From the NCBI GenBank assembly GCA_035764445.1, contig DASTZF010000444.1:1-20380 (forward strand): a stretch of DNA of 20,380 nt, in the 5' to 3' direction. The notes beneath the pieces were generated by a model, which was not told where the DNA came from, made no database searches, and saw nothing but the letters and a program-made list of their open reading frames with translations. Position numbers and translations under genes: made by a program. Shown piece after piece: positions 15,927-20,380 of this stretch. Origin of the DNA: JAEUPI01 sp035764445. GTDB taxonomy: Bacteria > Pseudomonadota > Gammaproteobacteria > Burkholderiales > Burkholderiaceae_C. Each line of letters begins with the position of its first letter. Positions within the stretch are counted from its first letter, which is position 1.

Positions 15927-16734
15927 GCGGGGCGGCTTCATGTTCATCGCAGCACTCCTTTCCATCGCCTGGCCGGCGGCACGTGCCGATCAGCCATTGT
16001 GGGAGGCTGGCCTTGGCATCGGCGTGCTGCGCCTGCCCGACTATCGCGGCTCCGACCAGAGTCGTACCTGGGTGCTGCCGGTGCCCTACATCGCCTACCG
16101 CGGCGACATCCTGAAGGCCGACCGCGAAGGCGCGCGCGCCGTGCTGCTCGACACCGAGCGAGTCGACTTCGACGTCAGCGTTGCGGCCACCGCGCCGACG
16201 CGCAGCGAGAACAACGATGCGCGCCAGGGCATGCCCGACCTGGCGGCCACGTTCGAGATCGGCCCCAACCTCAACGCCACATTGGCACGCGGCTCGTGGT
16301 GGAAGCTGCAGCTGCGCGCGCCGGTGCGCGCCGCGCTGACGATCGAGTCGCATCCGCGGATGGTCGGCTGGCTGGCCAGCCCGAACCTGAACCTCGACAC
16401 CAAGGTCAACGGCTGGAACGCGTCGCTGCTGGGCGGCCCGGTGTTCGGCAGCCGCAGCTTCAACGCCTACTACTTTGACGTCGCGCCGGAGTTCTCCACA
16501 TCGACCCGCCCCGCGTACCGCGCACCGGGCGGCTTCGGTGGCTGGCGGCTGCTCGCCAGCACATCCCGGCGCCTCGGCAGTTGGTGGGTGGGCGCGTTCG
16601 CTACCGCCGACACGGTGCGCGGCGCGGTCTACGACAACAGCCCGTTGGTGCGCAAGCACGGCACGCTGGCCTTCGGCTTTGCGGTGTCGTATGTCTTCGC
16701 CGTGTCCGCACAGCAGGTGCCCGATGACAACTGA
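15913..16734 (+). CDS. MipA/OmpV family outer-membrane protein
   Basis: This encodes 273 residues. The signal peptide ends at PAARA-DQP. The mature protein has alternating aromatic and small residues typical of a beta-barrel, opening with the family-like WEAGLGIGVLRLPDYRGSDQS and a 'VLPVPYIAYRGD' strand, and ending in an amphipathic strand. E. coli MipA binds MltA and PBP1B; OmpV is an outer-membrane barrel; most members are uncharacterised. It sits in the middle of the biosynthetic operon with overlaps on both sides (14 and 11 bp), so it may help move or anchor the product in the outer membrane. That role is inference. Confidence 0.85.
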   Translation: MSRARRGGFMFIAALLSIAWPAARADQPLWEAGLGIGVLRLPDYRGSDQSRTWVLPVPYIAYRGDILKADREGARAVLLDTERVDFDVSVAATAPTRSENNDARQGMPDLAATFEIGPNLNATLARGSWWKLQLRAPVRAALTIESHPRMVGWLASPNLNLDTKVNGWNASLLGGPVFGSRSFNAYYFDVAPEFSTSTRPAYRAPGGFGGWRLLASTSRRLGSWWVGAFATADTVRGAVYDNSPLVRKHGTLAFGFAVSYVFAVSAQQVPDDN

Positions 16735-17500
16735 ACAACTCGTGGCACGCGCGTGGCCGCAGCCGCTGGCGTGGCTGATGCTGCAGCTCGTGCTGCTGTG
16801 TCTGGGGCTGATGTCGTTGGCGTGGAACCTCGTCGCGCTGGTGCTTTATCCGCTGCTGCCGCGCGCCACCGGACTGCGCGTCGGGCGCGCCGGCATCGCC
16901 TGGGGCTACCGGCTGTTCTGGATGGTGGCGCGCGCCTCGGGCCTGCTGCACATGGACGCCAGTGCGCTGCGTGCGCTGGCCGGTGAGCGTGGCCTGATGA
17001 TCATCGCCAATCACCCGAGCCTGCTCGACGCGATGATGCTGGTGTCGATGCTGCCGCGCAGCGCATGCGTGATGAAGGCCAGCCTGATGCGCAACCCGCT
17101 GCTCGCGCCGGGCGCGCGGCTGGCGCGCTACATCCGCAACAGCACGCCGCACTTGATGATGCACTTGGCCATCGACGACCTGCGCGCCGGCGGCCAGCTG
17201 ATCATGTTTCCCGAGGGCACGCGCACGACGCGCACGCCGCTCAATCCGTTCCAGGGCGGCTTCGCACTGATCGCGCGGCGCGCCGGCGTGCCGGTGCAGA
17301 CGGTCTTCATCGACACCACGTCGCCGTACCTGGGCAAGGGCTGGCCGCTGTGGCGGCTGCCGCCGACTCCGATCGACTTCACGGTGCGCGTCGGGCGGCG
17401 CTTCGAGATCGGTGCCGACCTCGGGGCATCGGTGCAGGAGATCGAACGCTACATGGCGGCCGGCGTGCGCCCGTTGCCGCCGCGCCCCAGCCAGTCATGA
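16724..17500 (+). CDS. Lysophospholipid-type acyltransferase
   Basis: This encodes 258 residues. One or two N-terminal membrane helices (about 15-48) anchor it. The PlsC-type motifs are NHPSLLD (H97, D102) and FPEGTR (162-167), both intact. It moves an acyl group to a hydroxyl acceptor at the inner membrane. The gene starts 11 bp inside the MipA/OmpV gene (AGGTG ribosome site) and its TGA overlaps the ATG of the glycosyltransferase (ATGA). Paired acyltransferase and family 2 glycosyltransferase genes, or a fusion of them, are typical of aryl-polyene clusters. It is therefore likely that it loads the ketosynthase product onto a glycosylated or lipid carrier rather than making phospholipid. Confidence 0.9.
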   Translation: MTTEQLVARAWPQPLAWLMLQLVLLCLGLMSLAWNLVALVLYPLLPRATGLRVGRAGIAWGYRLFWMVARASGLLHMDASALRALAGERGLMIIANHPSLLDAMMLVSMLPRSACVMKASLMRNPLLAPGARLARYIRNSTPHLMMHLAIDDLRAGGQLIMFPEGTRTTRTPLNPFQGGFALIARRAGVPVQTVFIDTTSPYLGKGWPLWRLPPTPIDFTVRVGRRFEIGADLGASVQEIERYMAAGVRPLPPRPSQS

Positions 17501-18276
17501 CCCAGCCGGGATCGGCCACGCACGTGGTCGTCATTCCGAGCTACGACACGGGTCCCAAGGTTTACGAGACGGTGCGCGCGGCACTCGCCGCTTGGCAACC
17601 GGTGTACGTGGTGGTCGACGGCAGCCGCGACGGCACCGCCGAGGGCCTGCGGGCGATGGCCGAACGCGAGCCTAACCTTCAGGCCTGGGTACTGCCGGAC
17701 AATCAAGGCAAGGGCGCCGCAGTGCTGCACGGCCTGCTGCGCGCGCGCGCGGCGGGCTTCACGCACGCGTTGACGATGGACGCCGATGGCCAGCATCCGG
17801 CACAGTGCATCGCCGAGTTCATGCACGCGAGCATGCAGCGCCCCGATGCGATGATCCTGGGGCGGCCACAGTTCGACGCCAGCGCGCCGCTGCTGCGCGT
17901 GCGCGGCCGGCGCGTCTCGAACTGGTGGACCAACCTCGAGACGCTCGGCGCAGGCGTCGACGATTCGCTGTTCGGGTTCCGCGTCTATCCGATCGCCTAT
18001 CTGATCGCCGTGATGCAGCGGCAACGCTGGATGCGTCGCTTCGATTTCGACACCGAGGCGGTGGTGCGACTGGCGTGGCGCGGCGTCAAGCCGGTCAATC
18101 GCGGCGCGCCGGTGCGCTACTTCAGTGTCGAAGAGGGTGGCGTCTCGCACTTCCGCTACGGCCGCGACAACGCGCTGCTGACCTGGATGCACACGCGGCT
18201 GATGATCGGCTTCCTGCTGCGGCTGCCGATGCTGATCTGGCGGCGCACACGGCGCTTGCCGCCGTTCCAGGATTGA
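17497..18276 (+). CDS. Family 2 glycosyltransferase
   Basis: This encodes 259 residues. The GT-A fold motifs are VVIPSYD, VVVDGSRDGT (38-47), NQGKGAA and MDADGQHP (94-101, DxD metal site D95/D97). FDFDTEAVVRLAWRG gives the later acidic catalytic block, and a hydrophobic C-terminal stretch (MIGFLLRLPMLIW) could bind the membrane. It resembles dolichyl-phosphate-mannose-synthase-type enzymes that transfer one sugar from a nucleotide donor. Its ATG overlaps the acyltransferase stop, implying coupling. It is the last gene of the plus-strand arm, 39 bp from a convergent hydrolase. Donor and acceptor are unknown. Confidence 0.92.
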   Translation: MTQPGSATHVVVIPSYDTGPKVYETVRAALAAWQPVYVVVDGSRDGTAEGLRAMAEREPNLQAWVLPDNQGKGAAVLHGLLRARAAGFTHALTMDADGQHPAQCIAEFMHASMQRPDAMILGRPQFDASAPLLRVRGRRVSNWWTNLETLGAGVDDSLFGFRVYPIAYLIAVMQRQRWMRRFDFDTEAVVRLAWRGVKPVNRGAPVRYFSVEEGGVSHFRYGRDNALLTWMHTRLMIGFLLRLPMLIWRRTRRLPPFQD

Positions 18277-18314
18277 GGCGAGCGCCGTTTCAGCCTTCAA
18301 TGCCGCGCAGCGCA

Positions 18315-18345
18315 CTCACGCGTGCGGCCACGGCGCACGCGTGAG
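18315..18345. terminator. Perfect inverted repeat at the hydrolase stop codon
   Basis: CTCACGCGTGC (18315-18325) and GCACGCGTGAG (18335-18345) pair over 11 bp, 12 with the next G-C pair, leaving a 7-nt loop. It includes the stop and last codons of the minus-strand hydrolase. Each arm also holds the 8-bp palindrome CACGCGTG. It is a likely shared end signal for the convergent operons, though no T-tract follows. Confidence 0.4.
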
Positions 18346-19068
18346 CCAGCGCGACCACAGCGTGTTCCACGCCGGCCAGTCGTGGTCGCCCGCCACCTCG
18401 AGCACGTGATCGGCGGCCAGCAGCGCCTCGAGCAGGCGCTGGCCGGCGATCAGGCGGTCGTCGCTGCCGGTGTAGAGGTGGATCTTGTCGCGCAGCGCGG
18501 GGCTTGAGCGGCCGAGCCACACCCACAGCTCGGCCTGCAGATCGTCGTCACGGTGCGGCGCGGCGGAGTAGGCGGTCGCGCCGCCGGCAGCGGACACCTG
18601 CCGCAGCAGTTCCGGCGGCCCGACATACGGCGCGATCGTCAGCACGCCTTCGATCGCCTCGGGCTGTCGCATCAGCAGCCCGAGCGACGCGAAGCCGCCC
18701 AGCGAGATGCCGACCAGCCAGATGCGGCGGTAGCCCTCGCGCTGCGCAGGTGCCAGCACGTCGTCGTGCAGCCGCTCCAGCAGCGTGCCGTTCTCGGCAT
18801 AGCCGAGATGCGCGTCGGCGATCGTCACGTCGACCGCGTAGCGCTGCTGCAAGCGAGTGACGAAGCCATGGTCGATGAATTCGCGCGGCAGGCTGTAGGC
18901 GCCGGGCAGCATCACGACCAGGACGTCGGCGCGCCGTTGCGCGGCGGCGCGCAGGTGGATCACCGGCATCGGCACCAGGGCTTCGCGCGGCAGCCACCCG
19001 CAGCCGACGGCAGCGAGCGCGCTGGCCCAGGGCAGCAGCAGTCCCTGGCGCCGGGTGAGCAGCGGCAT
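18316..19068 (-). CDS. Alpha/beta hydrolase, putative lipoprotein
   Basis: This encodes 250 residues. The N-terminus has Arg-Arg, a hydrophobic core and AVGC (Cys23), compatible with a lipoprotein signal. The alpha/beta hydrolase nucleophile elbow is GISLGG (Ser122). D203 or D204 in GSDDRL and H229 in GDHDW complete a plausible triad. Typical activities are esterase or thioesterase/acylhydrolase, but the substrate is unknown. It lies 21 bp downstream of the antiporter on the same strand, so probably co-transcribed with it, and converges on the glycosyltransferase. A link to the lipid-like operon is possible but not shown. No clear ribosome site at 19068. Confidence 0.8.
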   Translation of the reverse strand: MPLLTRRQGLLLPWASALAAVGCGWLPREALVPMPVIHLRAAAQRRADVLVVMLPGAYSLPREFIDHGFVTRLQQRYAVDVTIADAHLGYAENGTLLERLHDDVLAPAQREGYRRIWLVGISLGGFASLGLLMRQPEAIEGVLTIAPYVGPPELLRQVSAAGGATAYSAAPHRDDDLQAELWVWLGRSSPALRDKIHLYTGSDDRLIAGQRLLEALLAADHVLEVAGDHDWPAWNTLWSRWLTRAPWPHA

Positions 19069-19089
19069 GGCTGTTGCGCAGTGTGCGCG

Positions 19090-20380
19090 CTATCCGCGCT
19101 CGCCGAGCGCGCCCGGCTGCGCGCCCTCAGTGTGCGCATGCAACCGAGGCAGCCAGCGGCGCAATGCCGGCGAGGTGATCACCGTGCTGAACAGCGCCAT
19201 CAACACCAGCATCGTGAACACCTGGTGGCCGATCATGCCCATCTCGAGCCCGATGTTGATGACGATCAGCTCCATCAGCCCGCGCGTGTTCATCAGCATG
19301 CCGATGATGCGCGCACGCACACCATCGAGCCCGACCGCACGCGCGGCCACGTAGCAAGCGCCGAGCTTGGCCGCCGTGGCCAGCGCGATCAGCAGCACGC
19401 ACCAGGCCCACGCGGGGCCGTCGTGCAGCGAGCCGATGTCGGTGCGCAGCCCGGTGAGCGTGAAGAAGATCGGTACGAAGAACACGTTGACGAACGAGCC
19501 GACGCGGGCGTGCCAGGCGCGCACGAAGGCGGTCTCGCGGTGCAGCAGCACGCCCATCAGGAAGCCACCGAAGATCGCGAAGATGCCGAGCTGGTAGGTG
19601 GTCATGCCGGCGACGAACACGCACGCCAGGATGGCGCCCATCAGCGTCGGCGGCAGTGCGTTGCCATCGGTGGCGCTGGCGGCGCGCAAGCGCCGCCGCA
19701 CGAAGGCGACGAGCAGCGGCCGCAGCACCCACCAGGCCAGCGCTCCGAGCGCCGCGATGCCGAGCACGCGCAGCGCAAACGGGCCCGGAGCGAACGCCGA
19801 TACGCTGAGTGCCGAGACCAGTGCCAGCATCAGCCAGCCCACCACGTCGTTGATCGCCGCGCAACTGATCGCAATCACGCCGAGCGCGTTGCGCGTCAAC
19901 TTGAAGTCGACCAGGATGCGGCCGAGCACCGGTAGCGCGGTGATCGAGAACGCGGTGGCGACGAACAGCACGAACCCGAGCCGGTTGTCGGTGCCGGCGA
20001 GTTCGCGTGGCACGAGCACACCGAAAGCGGCGCCGATCGCGAATGGCGCGGCCAGCCCGGCGCTCGCCACCGCCCACACGGTGCGTCGGTGTGTGCGTTC
20101 GGCCAGGTGCGAGAAATCGAACTCCAGTCCGATCTGGAACATCAGCAGCAGCAGGCCGACCTGCGACAGGATGGTCAGCGGCTCGGCGGGCGTCGAGCGG
20201 AACACGGTGGCGAACGCCTGTGGCGCCAACGCTCCGAACAGCGAGGGTCCCAGCAGCACGCCGACCGCGATCTCGCCCACCACCGCCGATTGACCCCAGC
20301 GCAGTGCCAGCGCGCCGCCGGCGCGCGCAGCCAGCACGATGATCGCCAGCTGCAGCAGCGTGAAGAACAACAGCGCCTCG
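19090..20380 (-). CDS. Cation:proton antiporter (CPA2/CHX-like), 5'-truncated by window edge
   Basis: At least 430 residues are visible. The frame continues to the right edge; a TTG at 20370 is possible but the codons before it (EAL) stay open, so the true start probably lies outside. About 12 hydrophobic helices form a Na+/H+ exchanger domain, with FQIGLEFD, ISCAAINDVVGW (ion-site Asn-Asp near 19846-19851), the 'FAIFGGFLMGVLLHR' and 'FFVPIFFTLTGLRTDIG' blocks and a C-terminal 'NTRGLMELIVINIG' helix. The ND pair and these blocks are closest to CHX-type exchangers. No RCK or USP regulatory domain follows the membrane part. It likely exchanges K+ or Na+ for H+ across the inner membrane. Confidence 0.88.
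   Translation of the reverse strand, partial: EALLFFTLLQLAIIVLAARAGGALALRWGQSAVVGEIAVGVLLGPSLFGALAPQAFATVFRSTPAEPLTILSQVGLLLLMFQIGLEFDFSHLAERTHRRTVWAVASAGLAAPFAIGAAFGVLVPRELAGTDNRLGFVLFVATAFSITALPVLGRILVDFKLTRNALGVIAISCAAINDVVGWLMLALVSALSVSAFAPGPFALRVLGIAALGALAWWVLRPLLVAFVRRRLRAASATDGNALPPTLMGAILACVFVAGMTTYQLGIFAIFGGFLMGVLLHRETAFVRAWHARVGSFVNVFFVPIFFTLTGLRTDIGSLHDGPAWAWCVLLIALATAAKLGACYVAARAVGLDGVRARIIGMLMNTRGLMELIVINIGLEMGMIGHQVFTMLVLMALFSTVITSPALRRWLPRLHAHTEGAQPGALGERG

Overview
The window reads as a high-GC betaproteobacterial chromosome, most likely Burkholderiales. The grounds are strong GC bias at third codon positions, which produces long antisense shadow ORFs, the betaproteobacterial look of GlnRS, the DUF3016 protein and the small FKBP, and tight gene packing. 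I see no tRNA, rRNA, IS element, CRISPR array or phage gene. No gap exceeds 300 bases. The largest are the divergent 881-1101 (221 bp, with a perfect 17-nt dyad) and 10740-10910 (171 bp, with imperfect dyads and a possible glnS -10).

Left part (1-8150), envelope, repair and housekeeping: a 5'-truncated exported TPR protein; a small exported His-rich protein of no family I can name; a half-size exporter-type ABC transporter; and then a long run of minus-strand genes. These are a DUF3016 protein, a PlsB-like acyltransferase, msrA and msrB (ATGA overlap, both with export signals), a small exported FKBP isomerase starting at TTG, an exported M23 peptidase and an exported GlcG/HbpS-like protein. 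Nearly all are predicted to work outside the cytoplasm or at the membrane.

Middle (8258-11354): a short formyltransferase-like protein that lacks the usual catalytic Asn, then glnS with a GC-rich hairpin after it. Diverging from glnS is a small secreted Pro/Val/Tyr-repeat protein.

Right part (11385-18276), the most interesting region: two divergent operons meet at 13686-13750. The minus-strand arm is PAP2/Aur1-like phosphatase, acyl carrier protein and beta-ketoacyl-ACP synthase. The plus-strand arm is UbiE-like methyltransferase, flavin halogenase-like oxidoreductase, MipA/OmpV outer-membrane protein, lysophospholipid-type acyltransferase and family 2 glycosyltransferase; its last four genes overlap or nearly overlap. 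The gene types resemble aryl-polyene/xanthomonadin-type clusters, but the ketoreductase, dehydratase, AMP-ligase, thioesterase, LolA and MMPL exporter of those clusters are missing here. The island is bounded by the Pro-rich gene/glnS on one side and by a hydrolase and a cation:proton antiporter on the other. I infer a compact pathway that builds an ACP-bound acyl chain, modifies it by methylation and flavin chemistry, and attaches it to a lipid or sugar in the envelope. The product is unknown.

The right edge holds a putative lipoprotein alpha/beta hydrolase and a cation:proton antiporter cut by the window end.
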